Part shown: positions 46,884-56,077 of the stretch, in pieces
How positions within the stretch are numbered: position 1 is the stretch's first letter
Layout of the letters: every line of letters begins with the position of its first letter
Assembly (NCBI GenBank): GCA_000993535.1
Contig: LBWG01000002.1
Span: 1-56,776 of the forward strand
Direction: 5' to 3'
Length of the DNA stretch: 56,776 nucleotides
Origin: Candidatus Uhrbacteria bacterium GW2011_GWF2_39_13
GTDB taxonomy: Bacteria > Patescibacteriota > Patescibacteriia > UBA9934 > GWF2-40-263
The notes under the pieces: generated by a model
Told to the model about the DNA's origin: nothing
The model's database searches: none
The model's input: only the letters and a program-made list of their open reading frames with translations
Position numbers and translations under genes: made by a program

Positions 46884-47411
46884 TTACCTCTGATACAAAT
46901 ACAACGCTGGGGCTTCTTTGAGTTCATTCACCTTTGTAGGTTCCCAACCCGGAATAGGCCACACGTAAGAGACAACTCGACTTCCTGGTTTTAATTCTTT
47001 TTCAAATTTTGGATGTAACTTCTCGTACGTGTCTGGCATCAAAAAAACATATACAGCATCGTAGCCTGAAAGATCGTGTTTAAAAACATTTTGAAAAATC
47101 ATTTTGACCGGGTTTCCAGACAGCTTATTTTGAAGCCATCCAATTCCGTATTGTAAAAAAGAAAGTTCAACTCCAGTCACCTGAGCTTGAGGTTGAGCTT
47201 TTATTAACGCTCGGCACACGCGGGCATTTCCACATCCCAACTCTACCGCATTCTCTCCAGGTTTTAGATCAAGAAGATCCACAAGCCGTTTAAGATCTCG
47301 TTTCCATGTTGGAACCCAAGGGGCTCCTTTGGAGGCAGCATAAGCGGCTGAACCAAGAAAAAAAACCAAAATTAAGAGGAATAAATTTAAAAACATAGAA
47401 ATCGTTAGCAC
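46884..47411 (-). CDS. class I SAM-dependent methyltransferase
   Basis: N-terminal TM; GENAVELGCGNARVCRALIKAQPQAQVTGVELSFLQ. Confidence 0.8.
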   Translation of the reverse strand: MLTISMFLNLFLLILVFFLGSAAYAASKGAPWVPTWKRDLKRLVDLLDLKPGENAVELGCGNARVCRALIKAQPQAQVTGVELSFLQYGIGWLQNKLSGNPVKMIFQNVFKHDLSGYDAVYVFLMPDTYEKLHPKFEKELKPGSRVVSYVWPIPGWEPTKVNELKEAPALYLYQR

Positions 47412-47453
47412 ACCCTTCGACTCGTCGAGGACTCCTCGCTCAGGGAGTATTAG
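47410..47453 (-). repeat. palindromic repeat arm, copy 4
   Basis: ACACCCTTCGACTCGTCGAGGACTCCTCGCTCAGGGAGTATTA. Confidence 0.65.
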
Positions 47454-47472
47454 TAGGAACTAAATTATAACA

Positions 47473-47507
47473 AAAATCCGCCACAAGCATTACGGCTCGC
47501 GGCGGAT
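47473..47507 (-). terminator. intrinsic terminator of the GC-rich operon
   Basis: Minus strand ATCCGCC…GGCGGATTTTTGTT. Confidence 0.75.
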
Positions 47508-47511
47508 CGTA

Positions 47512-49362
47512 TTACACAAGGTCTTCAAGTTCAATTTCGCGGATCTCGCCAAGCCAGACTTCTTTCTGTTCAAGTGCCTGAACTTTTGTAAGAGTTCCGG
47601 GCAACAAGCTCTTTCTGGTGCAGTTCACCAACGCTTGCAAGCGCTGGTAGCGCCTAGCCTGCCCGATATCTGCGGGAAGAGTTTCTTCTACCACTTCCAG
47701 AACATGTTCCACGGTCATTTTGCCGGTTCCGTTGGCTTTGGCTTTGAGCTCACTGCGGAGGGCTCCGAAATCCGCGGCAGAAAATCCATTCATGGCTTCT
47801 TTCAAACTCTCCCAATTATCCTCATCTGTAAGACCTACAACACCGATGGTCCAAAGAATAAACTCATCATGATCAGAATCTTCGGGATCAAGCACTGGAA
47901 TAATGAGATTTCCCACACGTCCAGGACGACGGATGTCGGGCGAAAGATTCTGAATTCGAGCGGTCATGAGCAGCCAGACCACGCGTCCGCGCAATTTAGG
48001 ATCGCTCATCCATTTCTGAATTTCACCCGTAAGACGCTTTTCAGTCTCGTGGGCATCAGACCTAAGCCCACCAAAAACCGTGTCAGCTTCATCAATAAAA
48101 ATCATCACCTTTCCCAAGCTCATGAGCACGCGGTAAAGGCGCTCCAGAATGACATCGGTCTCCCCGAACCATTTGCTTCGAAGATTTTTGAGCTCCAGCA
48201 CGACCATTCCCAGCTCTGCAGCAACTGCTTCAAACAGAAACGTCTTGCCTCCTCCAATAGGTCCAGCAATCGCTGCCCCAGGAAGAGCGTCTAATCCTGT
48301 AGAACACAAACGGGGAATCACTTCTTCCTTAAGAAAAAATTTCAACTGTGAAAAACCGATCACATCTTTCAAGCTGTGCTCAGGTTTCTTAAAAGACACG
48401 ACCCCTTCTCCAAGCTGACCTTCGATGTACTGTTCTACGCGCTTGAGCACATTGCTTGATCCCAAAGTCTCACCGTCATAAACATGAGCGACAAGCATCT
48501 GACGCAGAGCATGGATCGAAAGTCCGGCGGTAAGGGAGGCGAGCATCTGCTGCGTATCCCACAGTTTGATCTTTTTTCCTTCAGACTGATTGCGATTAAA
48601 CCAGGTGATGTAATGAGCTCGAGCCTTTTCATCAGGTGAAGGAACACTGACCCTCAGCACTTGAGGAAGCCTTATCACGCGATGATTGATGGCACCAGAG
48701 GTTTCGGCAACCATCACCACAGAGTCATCAGCCTCCAAAAAATCCGGATCACTGAACCAATCCTGACAAAAAGTGACACGCAGACGATCTGCTTCCGAAA
48801 GCTGAGTGATAGGAGCTTCGGGAATAATCATGTCCGTGCGCTCGATCAGGATCAGCAAACGTTTTCCAAACAGAGCATCTCCGGCTTTTGCCTGACGGGA
48901 GACCTTGCACATCTCACTCATAAGTTTGAGAGCCATAGCAGGCTTTTCCACGCACCGCGCAAGATAATCGTCAAATTCTCTCTTAAAGGCATCCAGGCGT
49001 TTGGCTTCAGAATCTGTGACGACCGTCATACGCTTGATGAGAAAATCGTTCGAATCCAGACCGCTTCGATACTTGATCCAATCCTGACGCATCAGTTCTA
49101 GATCCGATTCACGAACAAAACGGATAGGCCCGTGCAACTCATAGGAAATAAGAATATGCGACTGCGAACATCCCCAATGAGCTCTGAGATAATCAATGAT
49201 GGGAACATAGGTTCCTAACTCACATCGAGTCTTGCTCAGTTCAGAAGGGAGCCAAAACAAATCCTCAACATTGCCTGTTAACACAAGAGCGTGTGCAGCA
49301 CCTGAATTCAAAATATCTGCTGCCTCTTTACGAAACGGATATTCAAGATTTTGAATGGACAT
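47512..49362 (-). CDS. classical AAA-family ATPase with large N-terminal region
   Basis: GAAIAGPIGGGKTFLFEAVAAELG (Walker A), VMIFIDEADTVFGG (Walker B), PDIRRPGRVG; ORF extends to 49422; AGGAG RBS before MSIQNLEYPF. Confidence 0.85.
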   Translation of the reverse strand: MSIQNLEYPFRKEAADILNSGAAHALVLTGNVEDLFWLPSELSKTRCELGTYVPIIDYLRAHWGCSQSHILISYELHGPIRFVRESDLELMRQDWIKYRSGLDSNDFLIKRMTVVTDSEAKRLDAFKREFDDYLARCVEKPAMALKLMSEMCKVSRQAKAGDALFGKRLLILIERTDMIIPEAPITQLSEADRLRVTFCQDWFSDPDFLEADDSVVMVAETSGAINHRVIRLPQVLRVSVPSPDEKARAHYITWFNRNQSEGKKIKLWDTQQMLASLTAGLSIHALRQMLVAHVYDGETLGSSNVLKRVEQYIEGQLGEGVVSFKKPEHSLKDVIGFSQLKFFLKEEVIPRLCSTGLDALPGAAIAGPIGGGKTFLFEAVAAELGMVVLELKNLRSKWFGETDVILERLYRVLMSLGKVMIFIDEADTVFGGLRSDAHETEKRLTGEIQKWMSDPKLRGRVVWLLMTARIQNLSPDIRRPGRVGNLIIPVLDPEDSDHDEFILWTIGVVGLTDEDNWESLKEAMNGFSAADFGALRSELKAKANGTGKMTVEHVLEVVEETLPADIGQARRYQRLQALVNCTRKSLLPGTLTKVQALEQKEVWLGEIREIELEDLV

Positions 49363-49470
49363 GAAATGCTCCTGGGTTGATTTCTTCATTTGGAGAGAAA
49401 ACTCACTACTTTTTCTTCCCAAGAAAAGAGTCCAGACATGCTGGACCCAGTATTATTTCAGACAGAACGT

Positions 49471-50415
49471 CTATCGAGGAGCCAAAACTCCTTCAGCTTT
49501 TCCAGCCTCCACATCACTCCAAAAAGTACAGTGTTCTGCCGGATCTATATCGCGCCCGTTGAGGACGATTTCATAGATCTGGTGTGCCTGCTCGCCAATC
49601 GCCCCAAAACTTTTAGTGTCCTTGGGCTGATAAACAGGAGCTATCTTGTCGTACACAATCGTTGCCCCAGCCCCACCGCGTCCTCGCCAATGCTTGGACA
49701 ACCCAACGACTCGATCTCCTACTTGAACGGCCTCCTCCAGACTATGCGTCACCATCAAGACTGTGTGCGGAGGAGACTCACCTTTTGCAACAGCTATGAG
49801 ATTTTCTTGATACAAATTGAGCATCAGTTTACGTGCTCCATGCCGTGTCTCTTCATCCAGTGCCCCAAACGGCTCATCCAGAAGAAGAATCTGCGGCTTC
49901 ATGATCAGAGCACGTGCAATCGCCACCCGCTGTCGTTGTCCGCCTGAAAGCTGATGAGGAAATTTATGGCTGTGCTCTAAAAGCCCTAACCGATCAAGCA
50001 AAGCCTGCACTTGATTAAGATGTTTTTTACGCAAGGCAGGCCATGAGCTGGTTAGAGTTCCACAGAGACGTTCTGGAATACTGGTTTCACGCAACATGGG
50101 ACCCAATGCCACATTCTCCATAGCGGTGAGATGTGGATATAAGGCGTAGTCCTGGTAAACCATCCCGCGATCAGGACCATGCCCACGAACTTCGCTGAAA
50201 GTTCCATTTTTAGCAACAAACACGGATCCTGCAGAAGGTTCATGTGTCCCTACAATCAGGTTCAAGAGCGTGGATTTACCGCATCCTGATCCGCCAACGA
50301 TTCCGACAAACTGCCCTTTGGCAATCTTCAGATTGATATTTGTGAGGACTTGAAGGTTTCCGAAATTTTTATAAACACCTCGGCAATCCAAGGCTATTTT
50401 TTCGATGCCTATCAT
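49471..50415 (-). CDS. ABC transporter ATP-binding protein (SsuB/TauB/NrtD-like)
   Basis: GGSGCGKSTLLNLIVG, QLSGGQRQRVAIARALIMKPQILLLDEPFGALD; ORF extends to 50445. Confidence 0.92.
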   Translation of the reverse strand: MIGIEKIALDCRGVYKNFGNLQVLTNINLKIAKGQFVGIVGGSGCGKSTLLNLIVGTHEPSAGSVFVAKNGTFSEVRGHGPDRGMVYQDYALYPHLTAMENVALGPMLRETSIPERLCGTLTSSWPALRKKHLNQVQALLDRLGLLEHSHKFPHQLSGGQRQRVAIARALIMKPQILLLDEPFGALDEETRHGARKLMLNLYQENLIAVAKGESPPHTVLMVTHSLEEAVQVGDRVVGLSKHWRGRGGAGATIVYDKIAPVYQPKDTKSFGAIGEQAHQIYEIVLNGRDIDPAEHCTFWSDVEAGKAEGVLAPR

Positions 50416-51266
50416 GATCCATTCTCCTTCACATACCAAGGACACAGGACTCTCTGGATGAGGTTAAACACTAGCTGAATGCCAATCCCCATGAACCCGA
50501 GGGTCATAAGGTAAGGCAAAATCACATCCAATCGCGCGCTGCGATATAGACGTAGAAATCGATACCCATAACCTTCCTGTCCCGCCGCCCACTCGGTGGC
50601 GATAAGCAGAATCAGAGCCAGCCCGACTGTGGAGCGTATGGCGTCAATGATCTGAGGCAGCACCTGTCGAAATAAAATCGTCCAGATGATCTCCTGACCT
50701 GAAGCACCAAGAGTCTTGGCTGAAAAAATGTGCTGATCAGGGACTTCCCTAACAGCGGCATACACACGTCCGGCAATCGTAGGAAGGATCCCAAAAACGA
50801 TCACGGCAGTGTACAACTTGAATCCGAACCCGAAGAGAGTCAGGAACACGACCATCGCCGCATTGGGTACGATATTTTCCTCAAAGTTGAGGATACGTCC
50901 CCACATGCTCTCCGCCGCAACATAAGTGCCCATGTACAGTCCAAGTACGATTCCCAAAATACTTGCAATCATCAGTGCCGGAAGCAGTCGAGAAAATGAT
51001 GCCACAGTATCCATCCATAGCATATGTTCCCCACTGCGTGGATCAGTAATCATCTGGGCAAATCCACTGGCAAGCTTTCCCCAGGTGGGAATAAGAGTAT
51101 TGCTTCCCGAATAGGCCACGGAGGAATACAGAAGAACAATCAGACAGATTGCCATGAAGAAAAAACTGTTTCCGAGCCATCCAGGCAAGGGCTCACGCAT
51201 GATCCCAATTTTACGAACATCATCGCGCCAAGATCTGCGGATGATCTGTCGATCTTCTGTGGTCAT
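50412..51266 (-). CDS. ABC transporter permease (SsuC/TauC-like)
   Basis: Multi-TM; FGILPTIAGRVYAAVREVPDQHIFSAKTLGASGQEIIWTILFRQVLPQIIDAIRSTVGLAL. Confidence 0.9.
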   Translation of the reverse strand: MTTEDRQIIRRSWRDDVRKIGIMREPLPGWLGNSFFFMAICLIVLLYSSVAYSGSNTLIPTWGKLASGFAQMITDPRSGEHMLWMDTVASFSRLLPALMIASILGIVLGLYMGTYVAAESMWGRILNFEENIVPNAAMVVFLTLFGFGFKLYTAVIVFGILPTIAGRVYAAVREVPDQHIFSAKTLGASGQEIIWTILFRQVLPQIIDAIRSTVGLALILLIATEWAAGQEGYGYRFLRLYRSARLDVILPYLMTLGFMGIGIQLVFNLIQRVLCPWYVKENGS

Positions 51267-51394
51267 TGTATCCTCCATTACTTCATCTTTTTTTGTTTCT
51301 TCTCTTCAGGAGAGATTTTGTATTCTCTCCCCAAGAAAAGGGTCAAGATCGACTCCGTTTGGAATCGATCTCAACCGCGTAGGAGACGCCAGCT

Positions 51395-52567
51395 TTACTT
51401 GACGTAGCTGGTATCGAAACGAAGCAATGCCGTTGGTTGATCGGTCTTGGTTCCCCAGGCCATCGGAACGTCATCGACGGACGCGACAAGCTTGTGGACG
51501 AGGCTGAACTCCTGGACTTTGGGCATGTTGCCCCTGAACTGTGTGCCGTCGAAAACAGTCACAGCATCCTTGGGTCCGAGCATGCGGGTCAGCTCCATGC
51601 TTCGCCCGATCGCTCCATTGTCCAGATCATTGAAATTGGGGCTGATCGCCTTATAGGTTTCAGCCTGTTGTGCCGGATTGTTGGTGCGATCGGTCATGGC
51701 CTGCATTGCGGCGGCGAGCGCCTTGACGGCACCTGAACCACCTTCGCGATCCAGCGCCTTCTGACCCATCACGAGCATGTCCGTGATCTCGTACTCACCG
51801 ATCATGCTGGAGTTGAACAGGTCGATCACGTCGTTGCCCTTGTCCTCATCGCCGTTGCGACGGTCAAGGACAGTGAATGTTTCGGGCGACCATCCACCGA
51901 AGGCGCGAAATGAGGAATCCTGCTTGCCTGCAAACTGCGGAGAACCGACGACGGGATCCAGATTTTCGAACATGTAGGTGGAGCCATACTGAGCCTCCAC
52001 ACCGTTGACCTGACACGCACGCCAGAACAGATACTGCGTGACGGAAAGCTCGGCTCCCTTGACCGGAACGCCGGAAAGATCCGCCCAGGTCTTGAGTTCA
52101 TCCTCGACGAGAATCTTGTCGGCTCCCTTGCTCCAGGAGGTGGGGAAAACCGCGACCGTGGCATCCCCACTGGACTTCTTACGTTCCATGGCGACCGCGA
52201 AGGCATCGGTGTTGGTGATGGTCAGACCATCGACGGTACCGGCTCCATAGACACCGAAACTCGGAACGTAGTCCAGGCGCTGGAACACGATATCGACACT
52301 GTTTTGTCGCTCATACTCCCCCTGATAACCCTGACGATTGTCCAAATACCCGAAGGTCTCGGCAGAAGCCAGAGCCGACCACGAGGTATACGGGCTCCAG
52401 GCGATCGTGAATACCGGCGTACCGGCAGGCGTCTGGGTCTTTTCATAGTGATCCCCCTGCGTGGCGGAAGCACTGACCGAGGTATTCGGATTCTCATTTT
52501 TGGTGCATCCGGCGTAGAGCGCCAACACAACCGCAAAACCCAGATTCATGAAATAGGACTGTCGCAT
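51395..52567 (-). CDS. ABC transporter substrate-binding lipoprotein (NMT1-like)
   Basis: MRQSYFMNLGFAVVLALYAGCTKNEN lipobox; SBP-like body; RBS AGGAG at start 52567. Confidence 0.75.
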   Translation of the reverse strand: MRQSYFMNLGFAVVLALYAGCTKNENPNTSVSASATQGDHYEKTQTPAGTPVFTIAWSPYTSWSALASAETFGYLDNRQGYQGEYERQNSVDIVFQRLDYVPSFGVYGAGTVDGLTITNTDAFAVAMERKKSSGDATVAVFPTSWSKGADKILVEDELKTWADLSGVPVKGAELSVTQYLFWRACQVNGVEAQYGSTYMFENLDPVVGSPQFAGKQDSSFRAFGGWSPETFTVLDRRNGDEDKGNDVIDLFNSSMIGEYEITDMLVMGQKALDREGGSGAVKALAAAMQAMTDRTNNPAQQAETYKAISPNFNDLDNGAIGRSMELTRMLGPKDAVTVFDGTQFRGNMPKVQEFSLVHKLVASVDDVPMAWGTKTDQPTALLRFDTSYVK

Positions 52568-52721
52568 CGATCTTCTCCTTGTGTTACTGAAGTGGTTGCG
52601 CGATTGCGCAACCGTTGGTTTCACCCTTGCTGGATTTCCCCAGTTTGGGTGGTAAAAGCTCCACGCAAACACAAATGTTTTTGTGGAGCACGTTGTTTGA
52701 TACTGACTGACTCAACTTAGA

Positions 52722-53558
52722 TCAGCTGAGCTTCTCGGCTTGGAGTGCGTTGGTCACAGTCGCAGAGGGTCGCGTTTCGACCTTTTCGGCCAGACCAAGT
52801 TGCGCCAGGAAGTCATCCTGAGCAACACTGTTGGTCGCATAGGCGAGGTATTCATCCTCCGCCTTGTTGGCATTGGTACCAGCCAGCTCTTCGGTAACAC
52901 GTGCCTGAGCTTCAGCCTGACCAACCAGATCACGCACATCAGCACGCAGCTTTGCCGTACCGCCATCCATGGATAGACCCGCAGTGAGCGAAGCGATCCT
53001 CTTTCGATTCTCGGCTCCGATCATTCGAGCAGCCATCTCAGCGGCCTCGCCCTGAAGCTTGCCTTGCTCGCGCTGCAGACTGACCATTGTGGTCTTAGCT
53101 TGCTCCACCTGTTTCTGATAGGTCTCAATATCACGATCCAGCTGTACGAGATACTCCTCGCGCTCCTTGACCGTGGACTGAGAATCGACGTAAGCCGCCT
53201 GATGTCGCATGAAATCTGGATCGACCTTAATTTCTTCGAGCGACTTGCCTGCAGTCTGAAGTTCCGTAGAACGCTTCTTGGCGGCTGCCATAGCGCCCTG
53301 CATTACTCGCTTGGACCTGGCGAGCTCCTCTGTCTTTGTGACCTTCGTTCTTTTGAGCTTCTCCTGCTCATGAATGACCGTCGCAACGGCTTCGGCAGCC
53401 TGATTAAGCATCTTTCCGATCTTCTCACCTTCCTCAGCGTAAACCGCCTTGATGGTGGTAGGATCTTTCATCATCAGCTTGTTGGCTTCATCCACCTTTC
53501 CAGTGATGCGAAGCCAGAAAATCTTCCACGAACGTCCGATGGATCCAAAAAATGCCAT
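52722..53558 (-). CDS. PspA/IM30 (ESCRT-III superfamily)-like coiled-coil protein
   Basis: MAFFGSIGRSWKIFWLRITGKVDEANKLMMKDP…, long heptad-rich helices. Confidence 0.65.
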   Translation of the reverse strand: MAFFGSIGRSWKIFWLRITGKVDEANKLMMKDPTTIKAVYAEEGEKIGKMLNQAAEAVATVIHEQEKLKRTKVTKTEELARSKRVMQGAMAAAKKRSTELQTAGKSLEEIKVDPDFMRHQAAYVDSQSTVKEREEYLVQLDRDIETYQKQVEQAKTTMVSLQREQGKLQGEAAEMAARMIGAENRKRIASLTAGLSMDGGTAKLRADVRDLVGQAEAQARVTEELAGTNANKAEDEYLAYATNSVAQDDFLAQLGLAEKVETRPSATVTNALQAEKLS

Positions 53559-53594
53559 GTTACATCTCCTCATCCTAAGAACAGTTTTTGGTTA

Positions 53595-54353
53595 TTAAGA
53601 TCGTAAATACTCATTGTAATGACCAGAACTCTCAAACCCTCGCATTCGTACCTCTACCGTTTCTGCGAGTTCAAGAGAACGACGAAGCTCATCTGTTTCA
53701 CCATCAATAGCATTCGCAGATCCATCGCTAGCGGCTCGACGAGCGACCAACTTCTGTGCGCCTGCGAGGATGTTTCCAAGCTCGCGAACAGCAGACTGAA
53801 CTTGTTCAATGACACGCTCTCGTCGTTCACGCAAAGGAGCGGCGGCTTCTGCACTTAATTTAGAAATAAGCGTCTGATTTTTGAGCGTTCCTTCCAGAGC
53901 CTGAACGCACTGTTCAAACAATCGATTGACACCCGTACGGATATCCATCGCTGTAGAAACATCCAATTGGCTGAGGATGGAATCTTCTCCTTGAAAAGCA
54001 CTTGCCAAAGCACGAAGATCATCCAACGCTCGCTCGTCACGATCATCGTGATCTTGAGACAAGCGATGGCGCAGATCATCCAAACGTTCAGCAACGGCTT
54101 GTTGCTGAGCATCTTGAAGATTGCTTACTGTCTCCTGCACTATCTGCTCGGTACGGAAAATCAGATTGTAACCAGCCATACCTGTTCCAACCAAGAACGC
54201 CCCAATAGCAGTGAACAGAGGAATGGCGGGATCATGGCTGAATAGGGCAAACATTCCAGAACCGGCGGCAAACACCACCGGCCAGACCGTAAACGGATGT
54301 CCGAGCACACGCACGAGCACCCGCTTTCGAATCTCTTGACGACTGGGGAGCAT
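53595..54353 (-). CDS. two-TM plus coiled-coil membrane protein (XpaC-like architecture)
   Basis: N-terminal hydrophobic hairpin WPVVFAAGSGMFALF…LFTAIGAFLVGTGMAGYNLIF then helical cytosolic region. Confidence 0.6.
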   Translation of the reverse strand: MLPSRQEIRKRVLVRVLGHPFTVWPVVFAAGSGMFALFSHDPAIPLFTAIGAFLVGTGMAGYNLIFRTEQIVQETVSNLQDAQQQAVAERLDDLRHRLSQDHDDRDERALDDLRALASAFQGEDSILSQLDVSTAMDIRTGVNRLFEQCVQALEGTLKNQTLISKLSAEAAAPLRERRERVIEQVQSAVRELGNILAGAQKLVARRAASDGSANAIDGETDELRRSLELAETVEVRMRGFESSGHYNEYLRS

Positions 54354-54368
54354 CGTGGTGCCTCCTTT

Positions 54369-55916
54369 TTAGAATGACTTTTGAGCCAAAGTAAACGTGA
54401 CACTCTGACCTTCCCCGCTGCTTTGGGTAGAAGGTTTGGCAATGGCACGAATACGATTCTTGCTGACTCCGGCTGTCTGCAGAGCCTCGCCCACGCTACG
54501 AGCACGATTTTGAGCAAGCGCTCCTGCGGCTACCTGATCGGCAGCATCCGCGCGCGAGTGCCCTTCAACCGTAATGTAGTAATTGGGCCAGCCCTTGAGC
54601 AGTCTGCCGATCTCCTGGGCATCGCGCACACCCTCAGGGGAGAGTCCTGCATTCCCTCGAGCAAAAGCAATGGTCTTGGCATCCAGGTTCCCGACAACCG
54701 TCAATTTATCCCAGTCTGCAGAGGAAAGCGCTGGCAGCTCAGAGGCTCCATGCATCTGTTCCTCTCCACCGGGATGAAACTTGGACGCCTGCATCTGGCG
54801 CAAGATCGTGTCGTAATACAATTCCTGTTCACGCCCTTCCACAGGGTTTTTCGCAAGCTTGCCTGTACGAACGAGAAATCGGGAGATTCCGGAGACCATA
54901 TCCTCCATGTTGGGAATACCTTTGGTCTCAAACCTTGGAACAAGACCCATATGAGCATAATTCTCCAAAGTGTTCTTCCACCTGATTCCTGCCACGGTGG
55001 CGAGCGCCTGATCGTTGGTGAGCTTGCTTCCCTGCTCCTGGGCGTCCTCAATCACCAGATCCATGAGTCCAGAAGGTTGACTGGTATAGGACCAGAGGCT
55101 CCTGAAATAGGCCTGAGTAAAAAAATTCACCTGATCGGGATGGGTAGCAAGATAGTTTCGACTCACCGTCATCACGTCCACAATGGTGGCTGTGGTGGCG
55201 GACGAATCGTAAATCTTGTGCACACCATCGATCTCGAGGGCTTTGGACAGCCAAGGTTCCCACAAAACAAATGCTTTACGTTCGTTGGGTTTTGTCCCGC
55301 TGAGCTGCTTGTAAATCGCCTCGGCACCTTCGGCTGTTTCCAACCAATTCTGGTCAGTGGTAAGCATGGGAAGCATACCGGAGATCATCTGTCGCGCTAG
55401 AGTTTCGCTGGGTGAGTTTGATGTCACCAGAATCTTGGCTCCAAGCTGATTTAAAGCCTGGACGTTTGGAACAGAGACCTTATATGCGACCACTCCATCG
55501 GCTCCGTGGCTTTCATCGATGACAAAAATAATGGAACCAGGAAACTCTCCAAGATCCTGTCCTGTGACCAAATCCGCGTCAATGGTATTGACCGCAAAAT
55601 CGCAATCTCCATTGCGCAATGCTTTGGCACGCGCCAAATAATCAGCAGCGTCATCCTTCCAGTTAAAACGAATTCCCTGTGAGGCAAGCTCGCGCTTCAT
55701 CGCCGGCGAACGTACGATCGCATAACCGGCAAAGGAATCACCGCAGACGTTCATCTCAGATGTGTAACTGGCACTAGCACTAGTGGATTCCACCAGACGA
55801 GACTGTATTTTAGGATAGATAAGGAACTTGAATGCAACTCCAAAGATAACGATGAGCACCAGGACAAACAGACCAGCTCCCAGATTACGCATGGCCCGCG
55901 TTTCATTGTCAGCCAT
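54369..55916 (-). CDS. membrane-anchored periplasmic-binding-protein-like domain fused to OmpA-like C-terminal domain
   Basis: N-terminal TM; SBP-like body (CGDSFAGYAIV…); C-term YYITVEGHSRADAADQVAAGALAQNRARSVGEAL (OmpA family). Confidence 0.8.
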   Translation of the reverse strand: MADNETRAMRNLGAGLFVLVLIVIFGVAFKFLIYPKIQSRLVESTSASASYTSEMNVCGDSFAGYAIVRSPAMKRELASQGIRFNWKDDAADYLARAKALRNGDCDFAVNTIDADLVTGQDLGEFPGSIIFVIDESHGADGVVAYKVSVPNVQALNQLGAKILVTSNSPSETLARQMISGMLPMLTTDQNWLETAEGAEAIYKQLSGTKPNERKAFVLWEPWLSKALEIDGVHKIYDSSATTATIVDVMTVSRNYLATHPDQVNFFTQAYFRSLWSYTSQPSGLMDLVIEDAQEQGSKLTNDQALATVAGIRWKNTLENYAHMGLVPRFETKGIPNMEDMVSGISRFLVRTGKLAKNPVEGREQELYYDTILRQMQASKFHPGGEEQMHGASELPALSSADWDKLTVVGNLDAKTIAFARGNAGLSPEGVRDAQEIGRLLKGWPNYYITVEGHSRADAADQVAAGALAQNRARSVGEALQTAGVSKNRIRAIAKPSTQSSGEGQSVTFTLAQKSF

Positions 55917-56077
55917 CGAATTCTCCTTCTTTCTTTCTATTTAATTGAAGAGGACAAAGCTTATAGAACAAATGTATTCTTTTCAGCCTCAGGTTACCTC
56001 ATGTTATTGAGATGACCTTAGGAGAAAAGTCCTTCATCGATCCACAATCATGTGAAGTCGAGAAGGACAAGGTGTCG

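Noticed and set aside
52565-52700. Assigning the SBP leader to a known riboswitch class (guanidine, c-di-GMP, fluoride)
   Set aside because: No class consensus could be matched by eye; left as an unassigned structured leader.
54381-55400. Plus-strand 339-aa ORF
   Set aside because: Antisense to the SBP-OmpA gene with no recognisable domain; the minus-strand protein is well supported.
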